This document shows, in pieces, positions 1 through 8,394 of a DNA stretch of 64,000 nucleotides. Position 1 is the first letter of the stretch. Every line of letters begins with the position of its first letter. Origin of the DNA: Ottowia massiliensis (lineage in GTDB: Bacteria; Pseudomonadota; Gammaproteobacteria; Burkholderiales; Burkholderiaceae_C); NCBI RefSeq assembly GCF_900240305.1, contig NZ_LT964854.1, positions 62,001 through 126,000 of the forward strand. The letters run 5' to 3'. The notes beneath the pieces are model-generated. The model searched no databases and was not told where the DNA came from. It worked only from the letters and a program-made list of their open reading frames with translations. The translations under genes were made by a program, and so were the position numbers.

Positions 1-1
1 C

Positions 2-934
2 CAGCAGCGCGGCGTAGCGCTGCGGATCGGCGGCGGGCAGCGCCAAGCCCGCCGCGCCGGCCGTGCCGTGCAGGGCCAGGGCCACGCGGCGCACATCCAG
101 CTTGCGCACCCATTCAGTCAGGATTTGCCGGTGCCAGGCCAGGGTGTGGGCGCTTTCTTTCTTGGGCTTGTCGCTGCGGCCAAAGCCGATCAAGTCAGGC
201 GCGATCACGCGGCAGCCCGCCGCCAGCCACTGGGCGGCCATGTGCCGCCACAGGTGGCTCCAGGCGGGCGCGCCGTGCAGGCACAGCCAGGTGATGGGCG
301 CGTCGCGCGGGCCTTCGTCCATGTAGCTCAGGCGCAAGCCGCCCAGGGCGGGCAAGCCGCTTTCGGCATGGCGCGGCCAGGGGTCATCGGGCAGATGGGC
401 AAAGCGCGCGGGCGGCGTGCGCAGCGCGTCTTGCCGCAAGGGGGCGGCATTGATGCGGCGCGGCCTGAAAAAGCCGTGCAGCGCAGCGGCGCATTCGCCC
501 GCCAGCACGCCGCCAGTGACTTGCGTTTGATGGTTGAGTGCGGGCTGGGCAAACAGGTTGAGCAGCGAACCGGCCGCGCCCGTTTTGGGGTCGGCCGCGC
601 CAAAAACCACGCGCGCCAGCCGCGCGTGCAGCATGGCCCCGGCGCACATGGCGCAAGGCTCCAGCGTCACATACAGCGTGCAGCCTTGCAGCCGGTAATT
701 GCCCAGCGCCCGCGCGGCCTGGCGCAAGGCGGCGATTTCGGCATGCGCGCTGGGGTCATGCGCGCCCACGCAGGCGTTGCCAGCAGCGGCGATGCAGCGC
801 CCGTCCTTGACCACCACCGCGCCCACGGGCACTTCGCCGCGCGCTGCCGCCTCATGCGCGACTTGCAGGGCCAGGCGCATCCAGCGGGCGTCTTCAGACG
901 TTTCGGCAGGGGCAGCTTCTGGGAACTTGTTCAT
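2..934 (-). CDS. tadA: tRNA adenosine(34) deaminase TadA fused to an alpha/beta hydrolase domain (partial, runs off the window)
   Basis: The first ~160 residues are a TadA deaminase, which converts A34 to inosine in the tRNA-Arg(ACG) anticodon. The zinc-binding and catalytic HAE motif and the PCAMC motif are present with normal spacing. The frame continues without a stop into a haloalkane-dehalogenase-like alpha/beta hydrolase domain (WLCLHGAPAWSHLWRHM, then DLIGFGRSDKPKK). It leaves the window after 311 codons, so the C-terminus is not visible. I recall such fusions in Comamonadaceae. Odd point: the nucleophile elbow reads LHGTAGAAG, where active relatives have an aspartate in a QDWGG-like motif, so this domain may not be a dehalogenase. 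The start is the ATG at 934, the first upstream of conserved sequence. It lies in the left end of a repeat B copy. No clear Shine-Dalgarno is visible. Confidence 0.88.
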   Translation of the reverse strand, partial: MNKFPEAAPAETSEDARWMRLALQVAHEAAARGEVPVGAVVVKDGRCIAAAGNACVGAHDPSAHAEIAALRQAARALGNYRLQGCTLYVTLEPCAMCAGAMLHARLARVVFGAADPKTGAAGSLLNLFAQPALNHQTQVTGGVLAGECAAALHGFFRPRRINAAPLRQDALRTPPARFAHLPDDPWPRHAESGLPALGGLRLSYMDEGPRDAPITWLCLHGAPAWSHLWRHMAAQWLAAGCRVIAPDLIGFGRSDKPKKESAHTLAWHRQILTEWVRKLDVRRVALALHGTAGAAGLALPAADPQRYAALL

Positions 935-1065
935 GATCTGGCCGGGAGGGACAAAAGAGCGGATCGGGATGGGCCGCGAAACGCAAGCCGCAGACGGGCC
1001 TTCGCCGCTTCTTTGGCTGGCTGCTCACGGCTTTTCCCGTTTGGCGAAGCCTTGCCCTGCGCCGC
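922..1065 (+). repeat. Repeat B copy 1 (~145 bp MITE-like element)
   Basis: This stretch aligns with the copies at 24431, 31320, 41444 and 48719. It starts with GGAACTTGTTCATGATCTGG and carries the conserved GATCGGGATGGGCCGC block. Its left end overlaps the tadA start codon, and its right end abuts repeat A copy 1. Confidence 0.6.
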
Positions 1066-1155
1066 ATCAGAAACAGGAGCAAATCTGAGTGGCCCAAAAT
1101 GCCGGTCAGCGCAGTTTCCACTAGGACATCATGCTATGGATTGAGGAGCGGAAAT
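1066..1155 (+). repeat. Repeat A copy 1 (~90 bp intergenic element)
   Basis: Shared landmarks of this family are ATCAGAAACAGGAGC at the left, the core TTCCACTAGGACATCATGCT, and GGAGCGAAAT at the right. This copy lies between macB and tadA, directly after a repeat B copy. Confidence 0.85.
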
Positions 1156-1171
1156 ATCTTGTGCCCAGTGC

Positions 1172-3199
1172 TTATTGCCGCGAGAGCGCGTCAATCGGGT
1201 TCAGGCGCGCGGCGCTGCGGGCGGGCCAGAAGCCAAAGGCCAGGCCGATGAAGGTGGAGCAGGCCACGGCCAGCACGATGGCGTTGGCGGAGAACACGAG
1301 ATGCACTTCGCTGGAGAGGCGCTCCAGCACCCAGCCCAGGCCAAAGGCCAGACCGATGCCCAGCAGGCCGCCCAGCAGGCAGACGAAGACGGCTTCGATG
1401 AGAAATTGCTGGAGGATGTCGGCCTGGCGCGCGCCCACGGCCATGCGGATGCCGATTTCGGGCGTGCGCTCGGTCACGCTCACCAGCATGATGTTCATCA
1501 CGCCGATGCCGCCCACCACGAGGGCGATGACGGCAATGGAGGAGATGAACACCTGCATGGTGAAGGTGGTTTTTTCGACCATTTCGCGCACGGTGTCGCT
1601 GTTGCTGGTGAAAAAGTCTTTGCTGCCGTGGCGGCGCGTGAGCAGCTCGGTGATTTGCTTTTCGGCGTAGTGGGTGGTGTAGCCGTCTTTGACGCGCACG
1701 GAGATGTTTTGCAGCACCTGGCTGCCGGTGAGGCGCCCCATGACGCTGGTGTAGGGCAGCCAGACGGTGTTGCCCGAGTTGAAGCCGAAGTTGCTTTTTT
1801 CCTTGGCGGTGACGCCAATGATGCGTGCGGGCACGCTGCCCAGCAGGATGATTTGGCCCAAAGGGTTGCCGCCGCCCGGAAAGAGCGTTTTGCGGGTGTT
1901 GTCGTCGATCACGGCGTCCAGCGCCAGGTTTTTGACGCTGCTTTCGTCAAACAGCACGCCGGCGGCCAGGGTGAGGCCGCGCACGTTGAAGTATTCGGCG
2001 GATACGCCGCTGACGGTGGCGGTTTTTTCCTGGTTGCCCATGCGCAGGGTGACGCTGGTTTGCACTTGCGGCGTGGCGCTGTGTGCGTAGGGCTGCTCGG
2101 CCAGCGCGGCGGCGTCGGCAGCCGAGAGGGTGCGGATGGCGTCGGCGCGCCGGTCGCCAAAGCCGGAGCCGGCGAAGATGGAGATGGTGTTGGTGCCGAT
2201 GGAGCTGATGTCCGAGAGGATTTGCTGCTTGGCGCCTTCGCCGATGGCATTGACCAGGGTGACGGAGACGATGCCGATGATGATGCCCAGCATGGTCAGC
2301 AGCGTGCGCATGCGGTGCGAGAGCATGGCGTGCAGGGCCATGCGCGCCGCTTCGCGCAGGCGCATGAGCCAGGCGGCCAGGCCCGCTTTGGGCGGCGGCG
2401 CTTCGCTGGCGGGCGCAGCAGGCGGCGCAGCAGCGGCGCTGTCGCGGGTGATGCGGCCGTCGGCAATTTCAATCACGCGCTGCGCGTGGGCGGCCACCTT
2501 GGCATCGTGCGTGACGAGGATGATGGTGTGCCCGGCGGCATTGAGTTCCTGAAGAATCTGCATGACCTGCTCGCCCGTGTGGCTGTCCAGCGCGCCGGTG
2601 GGTTCATCGGCCAGCACCACGCTGCCACCGTTCATGAGGGCGCGGGCAATGGACACGCGCTGCTGCTGCCCGCCGGAGAGCTGCCCGGGCTTGTGCGCCA
2701 GGCGCTCGCCCAGCCCCAGGCGCTCCAGCAGGCGGGCCGATCGCGCGCGGCGCGCAGCCGCGCCCAGGCCCGCGTAGATGGCGGGAATTTCCACGTTGTC
2801 TTGCGCCGTCAGGCCCGTCAGCAGCTGATAGCGCTGAAAGACAAAGCCGAAATGCTCGCGGCGCAGGCGCGCCAGTTCATCCGGCTGCATGTCGCGCGTT
2901 TCGCGGCCCAGCACCTGGTAGCTGCCGCGCGAAGGCTGGTCCAGGCAGCCGATGATGTTCATCAGCGTGGATTTGCCAGAGCCGGATGGGCCGACGATGG
3001 CCACCATCTCGCCCGCGCGAATCGTCAGGTTCACATCCTTGAGCACGGCCACCGGGCCGTCGCCCGCCGGAAATTCGCGCGTGACGCCGCGCAGGCGCAT
3101 CAGCGGCGCGCCCGGCCCGCCGCCATTCGCTTTTTCCGCTTTTTCCGCGCTTTCTTTCCCGCTTGCTTCCCCGGCTTGTGCCAGGCGGTGTTCGGTCAT
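1172..3199 (-). CDS. macB: MacB-type ABC transporter, fused ATPase and FtsX permease
   Basis: This is the inner-membrane part of a MacA-MacB tripartite exporter, which drives macrolides, peptides or similar substrates through an outer-membrane channel. The N-terminal ATPase has Walker A GPSGSGKST (about residues 70-77), signature LSGGQQQR and Walker B VVLADEPTGALD. Four predicted membrane segments follow: one at the start of the permease half and three at the C-terminus, flanking a periplasmic MacB_PCD domain. The length of 675 residues is normal for MacB. I chose the ATG at 3199 because AAGGAG sits 7 bases upstream. A TTG 15 bases earlier in frame has no such support. The gene begins 11 bases after the macA stop, so the two are co-transcribed. 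The substrate cannot be read from the sequence. Confidence 0.93.
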   Translation of the reverse strand: MTEHRLAQAGEASGKESAEKAEKANGGGPGAPLMRLRGVTREFPAGDGPVAVLKDVNLTIRAGEMVAIVGPSGSGKSTLMNIIGCLDQPSRGSYQVLGRETRDMQPDELARLRREHFGFVFQRYQLLTGLTAQDNVEIPAIYAGLGAAARRARSARLLERLGLGERLAHKPGQLSGGQQQRVSIARALMNGGSVVLADEPTGALDSHTGEQVMQILQELNAAGHTIILVTHDAKVAAHAQRVIEIADGRITRDSAAAAPPAAPASEAPPPKAGLAAWLMRLREAARMALHAMLSHRMRTLLTMLGIIIGIVSVTLVNAIGEGAKQQILSDISSIGTNTISIFAGSGFGDRRADAIRTLSAADAAALAEQPYAHSATPQVQTSVTLRMGNQEKTATVSGVSAEYFNVRGLTLAAGVLFDESSVKNLALDAVIDDNTRKTLFPGGGNPLGQIILLGSVPARIIGVTAKEKSNFGFNSGNTVWLPYTSVMGRLTGSQVLQNISVRVKDGYTTHYAEKQITELLTRRHGSKDFFTSNSDTVREMVEKTTFTMQVFISSIAVIALVVGGIGVMNIMLVSVTERTPEIGIRMAVGARQADILQQFLIEAVFVCLLGGLLGIGLAFGLGWVLERLSSEVHLVFSANAIVLAVACSTFIGLAFGFWPARSAARLNPIDALSRQ

Positions 3200-3210
3200 G
3201 GCGCGCTCCT

Positions 3211-4419
3211 TCAAGGCCCCATGGGCGGCGGCCCCATTTCCACGCTGACGGTATCCCCGGCCGGCGTGGCCTCGCCGGTGATCACGCGCTCGCCTTCTTT
3301 CAGGCCCTCCAGCACCTGGGCATGCACGCGGTTGTTCAGGCCCACGCGCACCAGGCGGGTTTCTTCGCGCTGCTCATCGCCCTCGCCCGTCAGCACGCGC
3401 ACGGCGTAGCGGCCTTCGTCATCTTTGGCGCCCAGCGCGCTGGCGGGCACGGTGAGCGCGCCCTGCACACGGTCCACCACGATGTGCACTTGCGCCGTCA
3501 TGGAAACGCGCAGCACGCCATCGGGGTTGGGCGCGTGCAGGATGCCGTTGTAGTAAATGGCCGTGGCGCTGGCGGCGGATGTGGCCGACGCGCTGGTATC
3601 GCTGCTGCCGCTTTCATCGGCCGGCGGCAGCAGGGCGATGGCTTTCAGCTCGGTGGCGTAACGCTTGTCCGGCTCGCCCAGCAGCGTGAACCAGGCGGCC
3701 ATGCCGGGCTTGACGCGGGGCACATCGGCCTCGGAAATCTGCGCCTCAATCTTCACTTCGTCCAGCCGGGCGAGCTTGACGATGGTGGGCGTGGACATGG
3801 CGGCATTGACCGTCTGTCCCTGCTCCGTCACCACGGCCACGATGGTGCCGTCCATGGGCGCGGCAATGCGCGTGTAGCCCAGATTGGCGCGCGCCGTCTG
3901 CGCCTTCAGGTTCGCCTGCTCCAGCTGGGCGGCGTTGGTTTTCAAATCGGCCTCGGCGGCGGCCAGCTGGTTTTGCGCCGACTGCAAATCGGCGCGGGAG
4001 GTGGCGTCCTTGGCCATCATCTCCTGCTGGCGCGCCAGGTTTTGCCTAGCCAGCGTGAGCGCCGCCTGCCGCGAAGCGCGCTGCGCCTTGAGCGACTCGA
4101 TGCCCGCCAGCTCGTCACGCAAGGCGTTTTGCTGCGTGGTGTCGTCAATCTCGGCAATGAGCTGCCCTTTTTTGACCACATCGCCCACCTTCACATGCAG
4201 CGCCTTGACCTGCCCCGTGGCCTGCGCGCCCACATTCACCTGCCGCAGCGCGCGAATGGCGCCCGTGGCCAGCACGGTGTCTTCCAGGTCCTGCTTTTGC
4301 ACGGGCGCCGTCACCCACTGCGGCGCAGGCGGGCCGCCAGAAGTCTTCCACCACCAGAAGGCTGCGCCCAACACCAAGGCCAGCGCCAGCCAGCCTCCTG
4401 TTCGCCAAGATTTGCGCAT
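3211..4419 (-). CDS. macA: MacA-type periplasmic adaptor (RND/HlyD family)
   Basis: This is the membrane-fusion partner of MacB. It has one N-terminal membrane anchor (WLALALVLGAAFWWW), then a barrel-sandwich lipoyl half (VGAQATGQVKALHVKVGDVV), a long Ala/Gln-rich coiled-coil hairpin, the second lipoyl half (YTRIAAPMDGTIVAV) and beta-barrel domains. A Ser/Thr/Ala-rich insert lies near residue 275. The frame is open further upstream into repeat-like sequence. I place the start at the ATG at 4419 (MRKSWRTGG) because the anchor follows at once. The ATG at 4443 is the alternative. No TolC gene is adjacent, so MacAB may use the NodT-type protein at 5468 or an unlinked channel. Confidence 0.9.
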   Translation of the reverse strand: MRKSWRTGGWLALALVLGAAFWWWKTSGGPPAPQWVTAPVQKQDLEDTVLATGAIRALRQVNVGAQATGQVKALHVKVGDVVKKGQLIAEIDDTTQQNALRDELAGIESLKAQRASRQAALTLARQNLARQQEMMAKDATSRADLQSAQNQLAAAEADLKTNAAQLEQANLKAQTARANLGYTRIAAPMDGTIVAVVTEQGQTVNAAMSTPTIVKLARLDEVKIEAQISEADVPRVKPGMAAWFTLLGEPDKRYATELKAIALLPPADESGSSDTSASATSAASATAIYYNGILHAPNPDGVLRVSMTAQVHIVVDRVQGALTVPASALGAKDDEGRYAVRVLTGEGDEQREETRLVRVGLNNRVHAQVLEGLKEGERVITGEATPAGDTVSVEMGPPPMGP

Positions 4420-4663
4420 CAGTAAAAACCCTGTGTTGCCCATAAAAGCGCGCGAGTGTACCGAGCGCGCTTTGCGCCTCGGTAAAGAAATAAGGACACC
4501 TGTTCCAGTCTGTCCGCGAGGGGCGGCAAGGAGCGGCAAGCGCGAACCGCAGGCAGGTCTTGGCATGCGTTTGCCGGAAGTCGCTTGCAACCTGCCGCAA
4601 AGGGCGGGCGCAGCGGCCATGCCGGAAAGGGGGAAAAGCGGATGAAAAGCCTGGGCAAAGAGC
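4420..4663. other. Gap upstream of macA with possible decayed repeat B
   Basis: No gene is recognised here. From about 4487 the sequence loosely follows repeat B (GAGGGGCGGCAAGGAGCGG, GCGAACCGCAGGCAGG), but the match is weak and the ends are not clear. The macA promoter should lie here, though no convincing -35/-10 pair was seen. Confidence 0.3.
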
Positions 4664-4754
4664 TGAATCAGCTCCTTGATTCATAGCATCAGGTCCTAGT
4701 GGAACGTGCGCAGATGCCACTTCAAACGCCCTTGAATTCGCTCCTGTTTTTGAT
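4664..4754 (-). repeat. Repeat A copy 2
   Basis: Inverted copy between macA and the TetR gene. It includes CATAGCATCAGGTCCTAGTG and GAATTCGCTCCTGTTTTTGA. Its outer end forms the small palindrome GAGCTGAATCAGCTC. Confidence 0.85.
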
Positions 4755-4779
4755 GCGTCTGCCAGGCGCTGCCGGTCCG

Positions 4780-5421
4780 TCAATCCATGCGGGCGCGCGC
4801 GATGCGCAGCGCTTCGCTGGCGGGCAGGCCCAGCGAGAGCAAAAGCAGCTCGGTGATGTCGCTGCCAATGCGGCGCGGCGAGGCGCCGCTTTGCTGCATT
4901 TGCGCGAAGCCGCCCAGCACGGCGCCGGCCACCAGCACGGCGGCGGTGCGGGCCTGGCCGGGGCGCAGCGTGAAGCGGCCGCTGGCGATGCCTTCGCGCA
5001 GGTAGCGCATGGTGGGGCCGTGCCATAGCTGGGCCAGCGGGGGCTGGGTCAGGCCGTAGCGCAAGATGAAGCGCGCCCAGTGCGGCTCGTCGCGCGCGCG
5101 TTGCAGGTAGTGGCGCACGCCGGCGGCCAGGCGCATGGCGGGGTCGGGTTCGCCGCTCATGGCGCGGTCGATGCGTTCGCTCATGTCGGCGCACAGGCGT
5201 ATGACGAGCTGGCCGAAGAGGGCTTCCACGGATTCCAGATTGTTGTAGATGGTGCCGCGAGCCACCTGGGCGGCGGCGGCCAGTTCGCTGATTTGGACGG
5301 TGGCCGGGTCTTTTTCGGCGAACAGCCTGAGCGCGGCCTGGTGAATGCGCTGCTGCGCGGCGTTCAGCGGGGGGCAACGGCCGGATGCTGCGGCGGCAGC
5401 GGCGGATGGGGTGGCGGGCAT
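4780..5421 (-). CDS. TetR/AcrR-family transcriptional regulator
   Basis: This 213-residue protein has the TetR layout. An N-terminal three-helix DNA-binding domain contains the helix-turn-helix ISELAAAAQVARGTIYNNL, and a helical ligand-binding C-terminal domain follows. It is the last gene of the exporter operon and starts 46 bases after the NodT-type gene, so it probably represses that operon in response to an exported compound. The palindrome at 12423-12440 is its candidate operator. The frame is open further upstream, but the extension overlaps the NodT gene. The ATG at 5421 gives the usual family length, with only a weak ribosome-binding site. Confidence 0.87.
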   Translation of the reverse strand: MPATPSAAAAAASGRCPPLNAAQQRIHQAALRLFAEKDPATVQISELAAAAQVARGTIYNNLESVEALFGQLVIRLCADMSERIDRAMSGEPDPAMRLAAGVRHYLQRARDEPHWARFILRYGLTQPPLAQLWHGPTMRYLREGIASGRFTLRPGQARTAAVLVAGAVLGGFAQMQQSGASPRRIGSDITELLLLSLGLPASEALRIARARMD

Positions 5422-5467
5422 GTTTTCTGTTTTCTTGCTGCGGAGCGGGTGCGCGGGCGGGCGGCTT

Positions 5468-7063
5468 TCACCAGCCGCCGCCCAGCGCCTGGTAGAGGCG
5501 GATGCTGGCGCTGGCCTGCTGCATGCGGGCCTGGGCGAGGGCGTCGTCGGCTTCGGCCAGCTCAAGCCGCGCCTGCAAGGGGGCGTCGCGCTGGCGCTCG
5601 CCAGCCTGGTAGAGGGCTTGCAGGCCGCTGGCGCGGCGGGCGGCGCTTTGGCGGGCGGCTCGCAGGCTTTCAACGCGCGCGTCCAGCGCGGCGCGGGCGG
5701 CGTAGGCGGCTTCAACTTCTTGCAGCGCGTCGAGCACGGCGCGGTCGTATTCGGCCACGGCGGCGTGCAGGCGCGCGTCGCCCGCCCGCGCCTGCGCCTG
5801 CAAGCGGCCTGCGGTGAACAGGGGCAGCGAAACGCGCAGGCCGATCAGGCCGCCCGCGCCGCTGGCGCGGGGCAGGCCGCTGAAGTCCAGCCGCCCTTCG
5901 TTGCCGAGAAAGACGATGCCAAAGCTGGGCAGCAGTTCGGCTTTCAGGCTTTTGAGCTGGGCGGCGCGCGCCTGCACGGCCTGCTGGCGCGCGCGCACGT
6001 CGGGGCGGCGCGCCAGCACGCTGGAAGGCAGCTGCCCGCTTGGCGGCGCGGGCGGCGCAGATGGCTCGGGCGGGGCGGCGGTTTCGGATGCGGCGGCTTC
6101 AGGCGCGGCGGCTGGCGCATTCGGCGCATTCGGCGCATTCGGCACATCCGGCAGCAGCGCGGCCAGCGCGGCGTCGGGCTGGCCTGGAGGCTGTCCGCAG
6201 AGCGCGGCCAGGCGCTGGCGGCGGGTGAGCAGCAGCGCCTGCAAGGCGGGGCGGGCGGCTTGCAGCCCGGCCAGGCGCGCCTGGGCGGCGGCCACGTCGG
6301 CGGCGCGGGCCTGGCCTGCGGCCAGGCGCGCCTGGGCGTAGCCGTGCAGCTGGGCGGCGGTGGCCGTGGCGGCATCCAGTATGGACAGGCGCTGGGCCAG
6401 GGCCAGGGCTTCGCGCCAGTTGCTGGCGGCTTCGGCGGCCACCAGCATGTGTGCGCCGTGCAGGCGCTCCTGGGCAATGGCGGCGGCGGCCTGGGCGGCG
6501 CTGGCATCGGCGCGGCGGGCGCCGAACACGTCGGCCTCCCAGACGGCGCCCACGCCAGCGGCCAGGCCCCGCGCGTCGGCTGAAGAAGGCAGCGCGGCGC
6601 TGTAGGGCGGCGCCAGCGTCCGCCAGGCGCTGGCATTGCGCCAGTCGGCCGTGCCTGCGCCAGCGGCGGCTGCGGCCACGACGGTGGGATACAGGGCTGA
6701 TTCGGCCACGTCGGCCAGCGCGCGGGCGGCTCGCAGGTTGGCCTGCGCGGCGCGGATGTCAGGGCTGGCGGCCAGGGCGCGTTCGATCAGCGCGTTCATC
6801 CGCGCGTCGCCCCAGAGCCGCCACCAGCGGCCCAGGTCTTGCTGCGGCCCGCCAGCGGCTTGCGCGGCGGGGGCAGAAAAAGCGTCCGGCACGCGCGCCT
6901 GGGCAGGGGGCGTGTGCACTTTCAGCGCCTGGCCGCAGCCGGCCAGCCAGGCTGCGCAGGCCAGGGCCAGCAAGGGCGCGGCGCGGCGCGGGGAGCAAAG
7001 AGCGCGGGGAGCACGAGGAGCGCGGGGAGCGCCTGAGGCGCGAAGAAGGGGCATGGCATTCAT
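5468..7063 (-). CDS. NodT/OprM-type outer-membrane efflux lipoprotein
   Basis: Outer-membrane factor of the TolC superfamily, forming the exit duct of a tripartite exporter. The N-terminus is a lipoprotein signal with lipobox LAGC (about residues 39-42). Two repeated outer_efflux modules follow, with long Ala/Gln/Leu helices (LADVAESALYP, LARRPDVRARQQAVQARAAQLKS cut into its usual position near the second half). The start ATG at 7063 overlaps the permease stop as ATGA, which fixes it and implies translational coupling. Two low-complexity stretches arise from 9-bp tandem repeats, one in the signal peptide (APRAPRAPRA) and one mid-protein (NAPNAPNAP). The length of 531 residues is slightly above the usual size. 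Confidence 0.9.
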   Translation of the reverse strand: MNAMPLLRASGAPRAPRAPRALCSPRRAAPLLALACAAWLAGCGQALKVHTPPAQARVPDAFSAPAAQAAGGPQQDLGRWWRLWGDARMNALIERALAASPDIRAAQANLRAARALADVAESALYPTVVAAAAAGAGTADWRNASAWRTLAPPYSAALPSSADARGLAAGVGAVWEADVFGARRADASAAQAAAAIAQERLHGAHMLVAAEAASNWREALALAQRLSILDAATATAAQLHGYAQARLAAGQARAADVAAAQARLAGLQAARPALQALLLTRRQRLAALCGQPPGQPDAALAALLPDVPNAPNAPNAPAAAPEAAASETAAPPEPSAPPAPPSGQLPSSVLARRPDVRARQQAVQARAAQLKSLKAELLPSFGIVFLGNEGRLDFSGLPRASGAGGLIGLRVSLPLFTAGRLQAQARAGDARLHAAVAEYDRAVLDALQEVEAAYAARAALDARVESLRAARQSAARRASGLQALYQAGERQRDAPLQARLELAEADDALAQARMQQASASIRLYQALGGGW

Positions 7064-8217
7064 CCTTGTCGGGCGAGCATGGAGCGAAAACGCGAAACGG
7101 CCAGCGCCAGAAAGAGCGCGCCGGAGACGGCGATGCCCGCCAGCTGCGGCGCGATGGCCCGCACGCCCGCGCCCCGGTAGATGACCGCCTGCGTGAGCGA
7201 CACGAATTGCGTGGTGGGCAGCCAGCGCACCAGCTGCTGGAGGGCGGGCGGCATGGATTCCACGGGCGAGGCCGCGCCCGAGAGCAGGTAGGCGATGGCG
7301 TACACCGGCACCACCAGCAGCCCGAACTGCGGCATGGACGGCGTCAGCGTGGCCAGCCACATGCCCAGCGCCGTGGCCGAAAACAGATACAGCGCCGTGG
7401 CCGCGCCGAACAGCAGCCAGGAGCCATTGACCGGCACGCCCAGCCCCAGGCGCACCACGCCCCACAGCGAGAGCAGGGCCGCCGCCAGAATGACCAGCCC
7501 GTTGGCCGCGATCTTGCCCAGGGCGATTTCGCTGGCGCGCACGGGCATGACCAGCAGATGCTCGATGGTGCCGTGCTCGCGCTCGCGGATGACGGCCGCG
7601 CCCACCAGCACGATGGCCAGGATGGTGACGTTGGTGGCGATCTGCATCACCGAGGTGAACCACGCCGAATCGTTGTTGGGGTTGAAGTGCAGGCGGCTTT
7701 GCACCCGCAGAGGCAGCAGCGCCTGCGCGCTGGCGCCGGGGCCGCGCAGCCAGGCCATTGTTTCCTGCAGAAAAATTTGCTGGAAGTAGGCCGCGCCCAG
7801 GCTGGCCTGCGTCATGGCGGTGGCGTCCACCAGCACCTGCACCGCCGGGCGGCGGCCCGCCAGCGTGTCGGCCTCGAAGCCGGGCGGAAACTGCACCACG
7901 AAGATGTACTCGCCCGCATCCATGCCCGGCGCAACCTGATCGCGCGCGATCAGCGCCGGCGGCTTGAAGTGGGGCGGGCGAATGGCGTCGCGCAGCCGCA
8001 GGCTCAGCGACGAGCGGTCGTCGTCCACCACCGCCACCGAGGCATTGAACACGTCGGCGCGAATGCCGTGCGCGATGCTGACGATGGCGAAGGTGAAGGC
8101 AAACGCAATCAGCGCCACCAGCACCGGGTCGCGCGCCAGGCTGCGCAGCTCCTTGCCCGTGAGCAGCCCCACGTTCAGCAGCCAGCGCCCGGCGGCGCTC
8201 ATCCAGCGCGCACGCAT
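7060..8217 (-). CDS. ABC-2 type permease (YhhJ/YbhR-like)
   Basis: Inner-membrane permease of a drug-type ABC exporter. It has an N-terminal membrane helix (VLVALIAFAFTFAIVS), a large periplasmic loop, then five C-terminal helices typical of ABC2_membrane_3 (for example TNVTILAIVLVGAAVIREREHGTIEHLL, shortened here to the conserved REHGTIEHLL turn). It should pair with the permease half of the upstream ABC fusion. I chose the ATG at 8217 (MRARW), which has GAGG about nine bases upstream. A TTG 30 bases further up is the alternative. A repeat A copy separates it from the upstream ABC gene, but the shared strand and function suggest one operon. Confidence 0.88.
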   Translation of the reverse strand: MRARWMSAAGRWLLNVGLLTGKELRSLARDPVLVALIAFAFTFAIVSIAHGIRADVFNASVAVVDDDRSSLSLRLRDAIRPPHFKPPALIARDQVAPGMDAGEYIFVVQFPPGFEADTLAGRRPAVQVLVDATAMTQASLGAAYFQQIFLQETMAWLRGPGASAQALLPLRVQSRLHFNPNNDSAWFTSVMQIATNVTILAIVLVGAAVIREREHGTIEHLLVMPVRASEIALGKIAANGLVILAAALLSLWGVVRLGLGVPVNGSWLLFGAATALYLFSATALGMWLATLTPSMPQFGLLVVPVYAIAYLLSGAASPVESMPPALQQLVRWLPTTQFVSLTQAVIYRGAGVRAIAPQLAGIAVSGALFLALAVSRFRSMLARQG

Positions 8218-8291
8218 GACGCGGCCCTCAAAGCCGGGCGGGCACAAGCGGAGAAAAAAGCGGGCAAGGCATGAAAAGGCATGGCGTGGCG

Positions 8292-8382
8292 CATCAATAA
8301 AAGGAGCGAATTAACGGGGTCTAAAAATGGCATCTGCGCAGTTTCCACTAGGACATCATGCTATGAATAAAGGAGCTGAAAC
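8292..8382 (+). repeat. Repeat A copy 3 (inside the exporter operon)
   Basis: This copy fills most of the 177-base gap between two subunit genes of one exporter. Genes on both sides run on the minus strand. It carries GTTTCCACTAGGACATCATG and AAAGGAGCTGAAAC. Confidence 0.85.
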
Positions 8383-8394
8383 AGGCTCTTTGCC

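Noticed and set aside
1175..3409. Long plus-strand frame of 744 codons opposite macB
   Set aside because: It is the antisense of macB/macA in a GC-rich genome. It has low-complexity Ala/Gly/His/Gln composition and no domain.
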